From contig BFEA01000437.1 of the NCBI GenBank assembly GCA_003427395.1, positions 69,431-92,791 on the forward strand: 23,361 nt of DNA, given 5' to 3'. Position numbers and translations under genes: made by a program. Below, in pieces: positions 8,254 to 17,700 of this stretch (position 1 is its first letter; each line of letters starts with the position of its first letter). The stretch comes from Chara braunii (lineage: Eukaryota; Streptophyta; Charophyceae; Charales; Characeae). The notes under the pieces were generated by a model. The model saw nothing but the letters and a program-made list of their open reading frames with translations. It searched no databases and was not told the origin of the DNA.

Positions 8254-9496
8254 TTGTTCCGATCATACCTGCTAAATGAAGATACTCAAGGGGATCGACT
8301 ATGCCAGCAGCGTCAGAGGAGGAAGCTCCTGATGTCGACGCCATTGTCGTTGAGGGGGAAGGCTGCTCTGGGGCGTATGCCACGAGCTCTCTTCCTGGGT
8401 CCGTATCCATCAGAGCGACCACTCGTCCTTGATTAAGGGCGACGGGGGCCTCAGCAGGGGGAGGCTGATTACGTTTCGGCTGCGGACAGTCTCGGGCGAA
8501 GTGCCCGGGCTGTTTGCAGTTAAAACACTTGATTTTTCCTGCCGGATTAGCTAGATGGGGAAACAAAGGGGCAAATCCTGGAGCAGGCGGAGCAGGTAAG
8601 AGTGGAAACGATGCAGGGGCAGGCCGAGGAGGAGCCGGGTTAGGCTTAATGAGCCTGCTCATTGTCTGTTCCATTCGTTCCATATGAGCGGCCTGCATTT
8701 GGATCAGGTTGCTCATCCATTCGGATTGCTTGGTAGTAGCCGTGTGGATCATCTGGGCAAGGTGTAGATTGGTTACGGCCGGCGAGGGAGTTTCAGATGA
8801 ATTTCCGCTTCTAACGGCTGCGATTGATTGATTCACCATGGGAGAGGGAGGAGAGGCAGTCGGGGTATCGGAAACAATTCCGCCGGGAAGGTCATGGTCG
8901 GGGCGGGGATAAAACCGTTCGACCGCCTGTAGCCATGATCGTCTCTTGGCCGTTACATCCCGTATGGTATCTGTAATATCCTCGTCTCCCTGGATGATAT
9001 ATTTTTTTGTATCAGCCTAGTCTTGCTCCAATGCTTTAGTGATGATAGCCGATAACTGGGTTGTTTTCGGCGGAACATTTTTCTGCAGTTTCCCTTTCAA
9101 GGTCGGACTTCGAAGATGATCAATAAACAAATCTCGAGTGGATTTCTCGTCTCGCCCGGATTTATCCAACGTGCTTTGAAATCGATCAACGAAATCGGGC
9201 AACAATTCCCCTGGTCCTTGGGGTCGATTTTTTAGTACGTACCAGGCGACATCTTCACTGACCGTATCAAATCGAGCCAAAAAGGCTTGTTTAAAAGTAT
9301 TCCAATCTACCCACGTATGTTTCCTGAACCAGTCATGCGACGTATTGCGGAGTAGCAATGTCAGAACACGGGGAAGATCGACTGCGCTGTAGTTTTCAGC
9401 TTCGACAGCTTTCAGCCAAGCCTCTGGATGGGTATGGTTAGGGAAGAAGGGGAAGGGGTCAGGGATGCTAGCAATCACCCTAGTACCGTCCACCAT
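8204..9496 (-). pseudogene. gag: Gag capsid-nucleocapsid (element A)
   Basis: Gag forms the virus-like particle. From ATG at 9496: a retrotransposon gag capsid domain (residues about 15-150; HPEAWLKAVEAENY, FKQAFLARFD, LLPDFVDRFQ, DLFIDHLRSPTLKGKL), then a linker with a Met/Gln-rich helix (WMSNLIQMQAAHMERMEQTM) and a Pro/Ala-rich hinge. A CCHC zinc knuckle follows, CFNCKQPGHFARDC at 8486-8527, then an Ala/Pro tail. An in-frame TAG at 9017-9019 interrupts the capsid-linker join; the frame continues open on both sides. The end at 8204 is created by the 31-bp duplication. The frame upstream of 9496 has an in-frame TAG shortly before, so this ATG is the best start. Confidence 0.88.
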
Positions 9497-9619
9497 TGGT
9501 ATTGCTGGTGCAGCCTCGCTAGACTAGGACCAGGTTACGGGGCGATCCCGACGAGTTAGTTGAGGGTCTCTCCTACCTTTCGCCAGTTGGACTCACTGTC
9601 ATTAGAACCGGCACGTGTC

Positions 9620-9632
9620 GGCTCCGATACCA
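9620..9632 (-). other. Primer-binding site, initiator tRNA-Met type (element A)
   Basis: On the minus strand TGGTATCGGAGCC matches the reverse complement of the plant initiator Met tRNA 3' end at 12 of 13 positions (family form TGGTATCAGAGCC). It lies about 120 bases ahead of the gag ATG, where minus-strand cDNA synthesis would be primed. The LTR edge should lie just to its right. Confidence 0.75.
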
Positions 9633-9926
9633 ACCTCACGCCCTGTGCTGTCTTTCGTTCGGAGTGTTTGTTGTGCGGAAAGAGGCCCTGAAAAACAGCA
9701 AGATGGGGTGTGCCAAGGATTTTTGGAAATTGAGTGTGGGGACACAGACGGAACTGAAATCCCCCGTGATGATCTGATGAAGCAAGTCGATTAGTTTCGC
9801 GCGTCGCAGAATGCGCGCGCGGATATGGCGCGAAAACAGAAAGATCCTTATTCAATCCAAAAAGTACTGTCGGGCTTCCCACCGTGCTACAGCCCGTCGT
9901 TTGGAACGGAAAGGCTCGGGCACGCT

Positions 9927-10391
9927 TCACGTATCTCGTTTTCGTATCAGATCTCGTCGTCGTTCGCTGGTCAGTTCCGAGTCCGACGTGGATGGTCTCA
10001 GCCGAGTGGCTCTCTCCTTATGCTCGTCCTCACTCCGTATTCGGTAGTGAAAGCCCTTCGCTTCGTAGCGATCAAAGCGTTGGCACTCCGTGCACAGAGT
10101 GCGGGGCCAATGGGGCGCCACTGCNGTCCACGGAATNACGATCANCTCGTTAAACGGCAACAATATCGAGTAGGGTGGAAAGTGCGTATCGANAATGACA
10201 AATCCGGCGTCTACGAACCCTAAGCAACGGTCGGCCGGAGGGAAGTAATAGTGNCCGCCGATTTGTGCGACGGNTTCTCGTACGTCCCATTCACANACAN
10301 GTGTCCTTTCCTCACTGTAGGGAAAAGGTCGCGTTGGGATGGGAGATACGGGAGGCTGGCGCCCAATCGAGGAGTACTTGTCAGTCCACAT
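9927..10391 (-). CDS. Hypothetical 154-aa ORF inside LTR of element A
   Basis: Open from ATG at 10391 (MWTDKYSSIGRQPP) to a stop at 9927; the frame is also open further upstream. Composition is globular and aromatic-rich (HYYFPPADRCLGFVDAGF, FPPYSILLPF, APHWPRTLCTECQRFDRYEA) and then becomes basic, with Arg/Ser/Glu at the C-terminus (SERRRDLIRKRDT). I do not recognise it. Eight codons contain N, so the frame is not fully certified. If the LTR edge at 9644 is right, this ORF lies in R-U5 and should exist in both LTRs. The style resembles ORF B, but I could not align them by eye. It may be chance. Confidence 0.3.
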   Translation of the reverse strand: MWTDKYSSIGRQPPVSPIPTRPFPYSEERTXXCEWDVREXVAQIGXHYYFPPADRCLGFVDAGFVIXDTHFPPYSILLPFNEXIXIPWXAVAPHWPRTLCTECQRFDRYEAKGFHYRIRSEDEHKERATRLRPSTSDSELTSERRRDLIRKRDT

Positions 10392-10471
10392 GTCAATCAA
10401 CCACAAATATCCCGAGACGTCATTAAGAACAGAAGTGATTCGCGCGACCCCCAATCAATCCTTCTGACACA

Positions 10472-10478
<7 letters not shown>

Positions 10479-10527
<49 letters not shown>
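10479..10527. repeat. GA microsatellite
   Basis: Pure (GA)n of about 49 bases within the 5' LTR of element A. Its partner in the 3' LTR would lie left of the window. Confidence 0.95.
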
Positions 10528-10528
<1 letters not shown>

Positions 10529-11023
10529 AAACACACATCAGCTCGATCATGTATATGGCTAAGGGACCGACCAGCGACTCAGTTCAACACAACGCTGGTC
10601 CCTGGCGCCCTGTTTCCCACGACCGCCTGGTGGCTTGGCGGCTGATGTCGTGCAACATAAGGCATTTGGCATGCGCAGTGCATTCGGCGCTACAGATCTA
10701 CACACTCTTGCATTCTCAAACAAAAATCCCCATGACAACCAATAACAACCGCCTAATCAACTCGGAAAGAGTCACACGTTTCATACATGCATTCACTGTG
10801 GAAGGTGCGAAAATGAGACATGCACAAGAAGAGATGGATCGCATTGCACAGTACACATGCATCCACCGTTCACAAGACAAGTAGACAGGGTCATTGCGTA
10901 GGAGGATTACCCAGGAAACTAATGGAAGAGTTCCGGAAGAAGTTCTTTCACATAGAACAAGATGCCAACTCATTCTCATTCAAGAGAGAGAGACAATCAC
11001 TCAGACACATTCTCACTCAAAAA

Positions 11024-11025
<2 letters not shown>

Positions 11026-11112
<87 letters not shown>
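11026..11112. repeat. GA microsatellite (counterpart of 1-61)
   Basis: Pure (GA)n of 87 bases in the 5' LTR, directly followed by the same unique sequence (TCGAGGATAAG) as the tract at the window start. Long Arg-Glu reading frames over it are translation artefacts. Confidence 0.95.
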
Positions 11113-11115
<3 letters not shown>

Positions 11116-11533
11116 AGGATAAGAAAATCAAAATAGAAGATGACAACGTCCGAGAAGAGGAAAGTTCGGCGTCGCCGCCGTACACTCAGACCAAGGATAA
11201 AAATCCACAACAAAGGCGCATTCGCCGTTAATTCCAGTATGGTCCCGGGCCAATCACTCACTCAACTCCAATCATCGATCCTCATACTCGCACCGACGAT
11301 CCCGGCCGTCGCGTGCTAACTCCCACCACTGCGATCCTCACCCCGCTGTCGTAAACTCGACACGGTTCCCCCGGATCCCACAGTCCGTCGTGGCGATCAA
11401 GCGCGCAACCGGCCAGCCTATCGTCAGCCCGACAGGACTTTCCGACTCGCATCAACCCACTCTGCCTAGCCACTNCTTCCCGGAAGCTGGCTTAGGAGTC
11501 GAGAACGTAAGAGAGATTTGCGGACGCGCTTGC

Positions 11534-11543
11534 AGGTTTTATA
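11534..11543 (-). promoter_or_regulatory. Candidate LTR TATA box (5' LTR copy)
   Basis: Minus-strand CTATAAAACC, identical to the copy at 483-492. Being in the 5' LTR, this is the one that would drive the element's genomic RNA, reading left through PBS and gag. Confidence 0.55.
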
Positions 11544-12446
11544 GTTGCGACAGGGGAGAAAGAAGGGGGAGAGGGTGTCAGGAAAGCTGAGGTGTAAGAG
11601 GAGAAGCAGGAGGAGAAGACTTTGAGAAGAATGCTCTACGAACGCCATGTTGATCCGTCGAAACTCAAGGTTCAACCAATCAGATTCGCCGCGCAATAGG
11701 AAGGTCCTATTGATCTGCGCACTTGATTGGCGAGCGGGAGTTATCGATGGATCGACCGGGCGTCGTGCGTCAGACTCAGGGTGGTGAGAAGAGAAAAGGC
11801 GCGAGAAGTAGCGCAAGACGGGTCCAAGATTCAGATGATCAAGAAAGGGAAATGGGCAAGCAAAAAGCAAGGCGGGAGAGAGAGGGAGAGAAGAAAAACA
11901 GTTACGGGGAGAGAGAAAAAGGAGAGAGAAGGGAAGAAAGCCTTAGGGAGGCGTGGGTGGGAGCGATGCGGGGGGGACAGAGAGGAGAAAGCTCTGCATA
12001 CGTGGCGCCGTCAACAAAAAGAAAGAAAAAGGCACCGAAACAGTTACGGCTTGCTTCTCTCCTAATTCAAAATTGAAATCACCATATCCGCGCGCGAAAA
12101 GCGACGTGGGAAACGAAAATCCTACGCCTATTCGTATTCACGCAAAATTCCGAGAGTTTTTCCTGACGCGCCCAAGAACATTCACAAACTCGAAAAGGAC
12201 ACATCGAAGTTCCACTTATCCCGAAATTCCCAATTGCCGAGCCCAATTCCCATTGCGCTCGCTACAGCGCATGCAACTTCCCATGTATTTCCCGACTTAC
12301 AAAAAAGAGAAATAGATCCCAGAAGTCAAAAAAGTTTTCAGAGAAGAAACAAGAAATCGAAACGGGGTTTTATCTGGGGGTTGGTATGACACAAGCAAAA
12401 GAAGGGGTACGAAAGATGGCACGGGTTCAGGAAGTGGTTCGTCACA

Positions 12447-12496
12447 CGTTCGGGGGCCAGCCCTGGCCCCCACGAACATTTGGTCACGTAACCCTG
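12447..12496. mobile_element. Clipped end of a hAT-like element
   Basis: Directly outside the 5' LTR of element A lie 50 bases that end ACGTAACCCTG, very like the right terminus of the neighbouring element (GGTTACCCTG at 13320-13329). They begin with a CGTTCGGG motif that also recurs near both ends of that element. A hairpin occupies 12447-12477 (GGGGCCAG, CC, CTGGCCCC with GTTCG and CGAAC flanks). I read it as the right end of a sister element cut by the insertion of element A; this is inference. Confidence 0.4.
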
Positions 12497-12551
12497 TTCA
12501 TATGTATATATGCATATTTAATATGCATATATATGTATATATGCGTACATA
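12497..12551. repeat. AT-rich palindromic tract
   Basis: Alternating TA/ATGCAT sequence with a nearly perfect palindrome centred near 12519 (TATATGCATATT against AATATGCATATA), then GTACATACATAC microsatellite. Such tracts are common hAT and MITE targets and can form cruciforms. Confidence 0.7.
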
Positions 12552-12559
12552 CATACATA
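12552..12559. repeat. 8-bp target-site duplication, left
   Basis: CATACATA, repeated exactly at 13330-13337 on the other side of the hAT-like element. Confidence 0.65.
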
Positions 12560-12570
12560 CAGGGTCACCA

Positions 12571-12616
12571 GCCCGTACGTACGGAGGTCCCCGGGCAGAC
12601 CTCCGTACGTACGGGC
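12571..12616. repeat. Perfect 19-bp inverted repeat, 8-base loop
   Basis: GCCCGTACGTACGGAGGTC (12571-12589) is exactly reverse-complementary to 12598-12616, with CCCGGGCA between. It lies just inside the left terminus of the hAT-like element and would make a very stable hairpin in single-stranded DNA or RNA. Confidence 0.95.
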
Positions 12617-12669
12617 GTTCGGGGTCCCGTACGGGGTCCGAACTCGACGGCGTTCGGCCCCCGCCAGAA

Positions 12670-13045
12670 CTTATTTCGGGGCCTTAAAATAATTAGTTTT
12701 TTCTGAACGTTGTTTTGTGAGTTCTCTATGACGTGAGGTTTATGCCTGTAAATTTTCAAGTCATTTTGCTAAGCCAAATAAGAATTAAAAATCGCCAAAG
12801 ATGGCGGTGTCAAAACGTGCTCGCCCACGTATTTTTTCACTTTTTACTTTTTGTTTTCACTTTAGTTCGGGGTCTAAACAATTTTATTATTTTTTAAAAC
12901 TTTTTTTGTGGGTTTTGTATTATTTGAAGTACACATCTGTAAATTTTCAGCGCATTTAGCTATGCCAAATAAAAAATAAAACATCGCCAAAGATGGTGGT
13001 GTCAAAAACATGCTCGCGCACTCACTAAATTTAATTCTCTTTTTA
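12670..13045. repeat. Two diverged tandem units, period about 191
   Basis: Segments around 12670-12860 and 12861-13045 share an ordered series of words: TTCGGGG, TGTAAATTTTCA (12747 and 12938), GCCAAATAA, CGCCAAAGATGG and GGTGTCAAAA. They make up most of the interior of the hAT-like element and indicate an old internal duplication. Confidence 0.75.
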
Positions 13046-13329
13046 TTTTTATTTATTTTTATTATTAGTATTTGTTCTCCATATTTTATTTTTACTTCAA
13101 ATTTGGTAAGGAATTCGGATGTAATGCTCAGGCAAATCGTGTTTAATTCATTTTTCTCCATAACATATCCTTTTTTCAGATTTTTTTTATAACTTGTTTA
13201 ACTTTTTTTTTTTTTTTTTTTTTTTGGGTCCGCGTTTGGCCCGACTGGCCGAACGCATCTCCAAGGGGTCCCATACGTTCGGGCGTTCGGGTTCTGGCAT
13301 TCGGCCCGTCCCGAACGCCGGTTACCCTG

Positions 13330-13337
13330 CATACATA
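13330..13337. repeat. 8-bp target-site duplication, right
   Basis: CATACATA, the partner of 12552-12559. Confidence 0.65.
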
Positions 13338-13592
13338 TATATTCTCCCTTCCTGCCTACGATTTTACCACGCAACTTTGTTGGACAAAATTTAATGTCAA
13401 AATGAGCTGCCATGTTACATGCCCAGTCAGGCACTGAGAGTTCAGCCAAGGATCCGCACTGTGATGAAAAGGACTGAATGGACAGTGGACTGCTAACGTA
13501 ATATCAACAGACAGTGTACATCCCGATACATGAACAATGGCATTTAATAGCACAGCGGAAGACTTGGAGATANGTCNTGACCTGACCTGGAC
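13338..13592. other. Unassigned spacer
   Basis: About 255 bases between the hAT-like element and the LTR of element B. I see no supported ORF, repeat or RNA. It may be one of the few pieces of pre-insertion sequence in the window. Confidence 0.5.
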
Positions 13593-14013
13593 TGTTACGA
13601 CATCCCATCATACATCACACATGTGAGAGGGAGGGAAGGGACTGCATACATAGAAGAAGGTCCCTCCTGCATACACGCACATGGGGAGATACCAAGGATG
13701 AGAGATGGAGGGGGGAAGGAAGGACGAAGATGGAGGCAAGGGAGAAGACTAAGATCACAATAGCGAAGTTCAAAATAGTCCCTTGTCGAAGTCGAACCAA
13801 ATGTCTGCTCAAAAATGTTGAACCAGATCCTGGGCCAATGCCCGTGACAACCCCTACCTGTAGCCCTGCAAGTAAACCACTCTCACTCTCGTAGGCTGCC
13901 GAAGCAGTGAAGTCAGATAGTGAGAGGGTAGGAGAGAGATGGTGGACTGAGAGGAGGAAGAGGAAGAACTCTCTCTCTCTCTCTTCTGGATGCCANGTAC
14001 TAANNGGNGATGG

Positions 14014-14152
14014 TGGCGCTGTGCTGCAGNTACCTNGCTNGCGAGCTGGAGCTATGGCGCCTCAGGTAAGTCACTCGGTGAGTGGCGCTCTGCTGCAGGT
14101 ACCTCGAAGACGAAGCTGGAGCTATGGCGCCACAGGTAAGCATCCCTGGCCT
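14014..14152. repeat. Tandem duplication, period about 70, in LTR B
   Basis: Two units share GTGGCGCT, GTGCTGCAG/CTGCTGCAG, GTACCT, GAGCTGGAGCTATGGCGCC and CAGGTAAG. Each unit ends with CAGGTAAG, a consensus plant 5' splice donor on the plus strand, antisense to the element. Ns in the first unit limit the comparison. Confidence 0.75.
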
Positions 14153-14334
14153 CCTGCAGCCTCCTCTCTCCACTACTCTGGTCTACTGCTACTAGCGCCC
14201 AACGCTGAAGACTACTGCTAACGCTACTCTACTACTGCAGCCAAATCCTGAAGACTACGGCCTCCTGTAGAAGTGCACGTTGAGTGCCTGGGCAGTCTCC
14301 TCTCGTCTGTCCCAACCTGTCCGTGCTAGCCCTT

Positions 14335-14576
14335 AGTTTCAAACTGAAAAGGCTCAGGCCTATTTTTGGATGAAACGATGCAGGGCCTGTGGGCCCCGAA
14401 TGTCAGGCTTTTGGGCTGAACCGTCATGGGGTCTGCAGGCCCGGAAATAACCCTCAGTTTCAGGCTGAAAAGGCTCAGGCCTTTTTTAGCTGAAATGATG
14501 CAGGGCCTGTGGGCCCCGGATGTCAGGCTTTTGGGGTGAACCGTCATGGGGTCTGCAGGCCCTTATTTCCAGGCCT
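14335..14576. repeat. Tandem duplication, period 121, in LTR B
   Basis: Two units beginning AGTTTCA (14335 and 14456) share CTGAAAAGGCTCAGGCC, ATGCAGGGCCTGTGGGCCCC and ATGTCAGGCTTTTGGG in order, with about 90% identity by eye. A partial third unit may follow (CAGGCCTTGAGCCC, GACGCAGGGCCTGG). Confidence 0.85.
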
Positions 14577-14656
14577 TGAGCCCAAAATTCAGGCTTCCAG
14601 CCTGAATGACGCAGGGCCTGGAAAATGGCCCTCCTGTACAGGCGCAGCATGTAACA

Positions 14657-14670
14657 CCCCCCCCTCCTTA
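14657..14670 (-). other. Polypurine tract of element B
   Basis: On the minus strand TAAGGAGGGGGGGG runs directly into the LTR start TGTTAC. This is the classic primer for plus-strand cDNA synthesis and fixes both element orientation and LTR edge. Confidence 0.9.
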
Positions 14671-14760
14671 TGAAGTCAAGCCGGGTCGAGGGCGCAGCCA
14701 ACGATCTGAAGGTGGAACCTGGACGCGGTTGCGGCGTGGAGCCGAAGATACCGGCTTGCC

Positions 14761-17700
14761 TTATATCTTTCGTTCATACCTTACGAGAACATCTGGAGTT
14801 GTCGCTTGGAGTTCCGCACGGGTCAACTAGCGGTCGGCTCGGTGGGTGCAATACGCAAAGTGTACCAGATACTCGGTCGGCTTGCTACCGTAGCGTCGCT
14901 GGGAAATGATGTCACCAACCTCCTCAAAGCCGTCCATAGAGGGTGGGTCTTGCAATCGTCGCCCGGGAAAGTCATCCTGGTCTGCTGGTGTGTACAACGC
15001 CAACTTGGAGCAATGGAAAACTGGGTAGACGGGCAAGTGGGCGGGCACCTTAACTGTGAAGGAAGGTCCCTCAGGTGCATCCCCAACAGGTGCTACAATC
15101 GGCCATGGCCCCATCCATTTCGGGAGGAGCTTGCGAGAGATATCCTGCTTAAGGCTGAATTCCGCGGCGGAAACCCACACGAGGTCGCCGGCGCGGAATG
15201 AACAAGGAAGACGCTGGCGATTGGCCTGCTGGCTCATGCGTTGCTGCGTCTTTGCCATCTGATTGCGTGCCTTGACAAGAAGCTCTTGCATCCGACGCAA
15301 GAAAAGGAGATGGTCGTCGCTCTCAGCCGTGCGTGGAACGATGGTGTCCAACGGAAAAGTGACCGGAGAGCCATGCTCAAACTCGAAAGGCAACATCCCA
15401 ATAGCCAGGTGGATGGACGAATTGTAGGCCAATTCGACATCCGACAGCCGCTCAACCCAATCCTTCTGATCGGGACGGATGAGAGTGCGAAGGAGAACCT
15501 GTACCGTCTGGTGCGCCCTCTCCGTCTGGCCATCCGTCTGAGGGTGGCGAGCTGAACTAGGCTTGAGAGATGAGCCCCATCGTTTGGTGAGCACCAACCA
15601 AAAATCAGACATGAACCGAGTGTCGCGGTTGCAGACGATTTCCTTGGGGTAACCCTTGGTTCGAATCCAACCGGCGTAGAGAACCTCGGCCAACTCTGGT
15701 GCCTTGGCATGATAGCGACAAGGCAAAAACATGGCAAACTTGGTGAGTCGATCGACTACCGTGAGAATCCCATCCATACTGGTCTTGTGCTTGGGGAATG
15801 GCCCAGTGATATCCATGGCAATCGCCTCCCGTCGGCACAAGGGAACCGGTAGTGGTCGCAACTCGCCATACAGACGATGATTGCGGGATTTGCAACGTCG
15901 ACAAATCTCGCATGACTCGCAGTAGCGTGTGACGTCGTCGAGAAGACCGGGCCACCAAAATCGCTCGCGAAGTCGGCCAATCGTTCGATTGACGCCAAAA
16001 TGTCCGGTGGCGGGAGCATCGTGGAACTCGCCAAGAAGCCGTGTACGCAAGTGAGGGTCACTCGGTACGCAAAGAAGATCCTTCCTCCGCGAGTGGACAA
16101 GCAAATATCCCTCCTGGATCCGATAGTGAGAAGGTGACGGATTGGGCGAGGAACAATTTGCGTACTTGTCGCGAAACTCGGGGTCGGCCTGGTAGCCGCG
16201 GATAAAATTGTCCCGCAAGTCGTTATCAATCTCGAGAGTCGAGTAGACGGCGGTGCAATGGTCCGGACGTGGTGAAAGAGCATCCGCAAAACGGTTTGAC
16301 TTGCCCGGAATGTGATCAGGGAAGAAGTCAAACTGGTCAATGAAGGTCATCCACCGGGCAATGGTGTTGTTGACTGTGTCCTGGGTCTTGTAAAAGACCA
16401 ACGGATTGTTGTCTCTTACCCATCGGAACTGCCGTCTACCAAGAAGGAAATGCCGCCAGGGCTTGAGTGCGTGTACGAAGGCCAATAATTCCTTCTTTCT
16501 CGCGTCATCAATAGAGTGCACGGCGGGCACCTTCTTGCTGAAATACTCGACCGGGTGCCAGTCCACGCCATCGTGTTGCTCGAGGACAGCGCCAATACCA
16601 TAGCCGGACGCATCAGTAGTGACGCGTGTGGGCAATACCGGGTCATAGATTCGCAAGACCTCCGCTGACAAAAGTGCAGCTTTGAGAGCCAAGAAAGATT
16701 CCCGCGCATCCTCGTCGAAGTCAAACGGCCGATCCTCAGATTGAAGCTTGGTCAAGTGGGCCGCGATCTTCGAATAGCCCTTGATGAAGCGCTGATAGTA
16801 GCCGGCAAGACCAAGAAACGAACAGACATCCGTGACGTTACGCGGCTCCGGCCACTCCTGGGTGACTTGAATTTTCTCCGATAGCGGGCTGATGCCTTCT
16901 GGTGTGACAAAATGGCCCAAGTACTCAAGCTCTTGCCGGACAAACTCGCACTTGTCGCGGTTGGCTTGGTACTTGGCACGGCGGAGCGTCTCCAACACAC
17001 GTCGAAGATGCTCAAGATGGTCCTCCAGAGTCCGGCTGTAGACGAGAATGTCGTCTAGGTAGACCAGCACGAACCGATCCAACATAGCACGAAACTCGTG
17101 GGTCATGGCCGCCTGGAAGGTTGCCGGGGCATTGGTGAGGCCAAAAGGCATGACCACCCACTCAAAATGCCCATACCNCGTCTTGAATGCGGTCTTCTAG
17201 CAATCATTCGGGCGTATCGAAATCTGATGATACCCCGACTTGAAGTCCAACTTGGAAAAGAACTTAGCACCGCCCAGTCGGTCAAGAAGATCGTCGATAC
17301 GAGGGAGAGGCCCCGCATTTTTCACAGTTTGGGCGTTGAGCTTGCGGTAGTCGATGCACAGACGTAGATCCTTGTTCTTCTTCCTTACAAAGAGAACTGG
17401 TGCTCCATATGGGGAGCTGCTAGGGCGGATCCAGCCCTTGGCCAACAAGTCGTCAAGTTGTGAGCGAAGGACCTCCAGTTCCTCCTCGCTCATCAGATAG
17501 ATGCAACCTTTCGGCGGCACGGCACCGGCCTCAAGAATGATCTCGTGAGAGATCGGCCGATCCGGCACCACANCNGTAGGTGACTCGAAGATGTCGGCGA
17601 ACTCATCAAGCAGCCGTACCACGCGAGGGTCCGAAGACAAGTCCGATGGTGAAGAGTCGGCTACCGCGCTAGTCCGCAAGAAACATAGGCTTATCTCTTC

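Larger units (their letters stand above)
1..12446 (-). mobile_element. Ty3/Gypsy LTR retrotransposon A (3' LTR cut by window edge)
   Basis: Two direct repeats, 1-1395 and 11052-12446, keep a constant offset of 11051 bases at both ends of the alignment and flank a minus-strand gag-PR-RT-RNaseH-IN series. On the minus strand the order is 5' LTR, PBS, gag, pol, three extra ORFs, 3' LTR. If the 5' LTR really starts at 9644, the LTR is about 2.8 kb and the element about 13.8 kb, with some 1.4 kb lying left of the window. It is not autonomous as it stands: RT lacks its catalytic core and several frames are broken. By eye the LTR copies differ at about 40 of 1335 aligned bases (about 97% identity), which suggests a moderately young insertion. 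Target-site duplications cannot be checked because the left end is outside the window. Confidence 0.85.
9644..12446 (-). repeat. 5' LTR of element A (left edge inferred)
   Basis: The right edge, CACA at 12446, is firm because the match to 1-1395 stops there. The left edge is inferred: TGTG at 9644 is the LTR-like terminus nearest to the PBS, with ten bases between, giving TGTG...CACA ends and 2803 bases. Only the right 1395 bases can be compared with the other copy. The LTR carries two GA microsatellites, a minus-strand TATA box at 11534-11543, the CCAAT inverted repeat and a 154-codon ORF. Several N bases lie at 10126-10300 and one at 11475. Confidence 0.65.
12560..13329. mobile_element. hAT-like non-autonomous element (MITE), 770 bp
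   Basis: The ends are CAGGGTCACCAGC at the left and, reverse-complemented, CAGGGTAACCGGC at the right (11 of 13 matching). CAGGG termini are typical of hAT transposons. Both sides are flanked by the same 8 bases, CATACATA (12552-12559 and 13330-13337), and 8 bp is the hAT target-duplication length. No transposase frame is present. The interior is AT-rich with two diverged 190-bp repeats, a 23-base T run (13203-13225) and CGTTCGGG-type motifs clustered near both ends. Because the left flank is itself a CATA microsatellite, the duplication alone is weaker evidence than usual; the termini support it independently. Confidence 0.75.
13593..14656 (-). repeat. 3' LTR of element B, 1064 bp
   Basis: The plus-strand ends are TGTTACGACATC (13593) and CATGTAACA (14656), forming a perfect 6-bp terminal inversion TGTTAC...GTAACA. 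The right edge touches the polypurine tract exactly. The five bases outside the left edge are TGGAC; the partner target duplication is not in the window. Inside are two tandem duplications (periods about 70 and 121) and several N bases. Confidence 0.85.

Noticed and set aside
10820-11261. ORFs of Arg-Glu or Ser-Leu repeats
   Set aside because: Translations of the GA microsatellite on both strands.
13907-14221. Plus-strand 104-aa ORF in LTR B
   Set aside because: Crosses tandem repeats and N bases, with no domain; chance frame in an LTR.
14335-14576. Possible CRISPR-like or satellite array
   Set aside because: Only two to three long units with no spacers, inside an LTR.
15056-15737. Several 70-170 aa ORFs on both strands
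   Set aside because: Shadows of the integrase region of element B pol, which has clear catalytic motifs in another frame.
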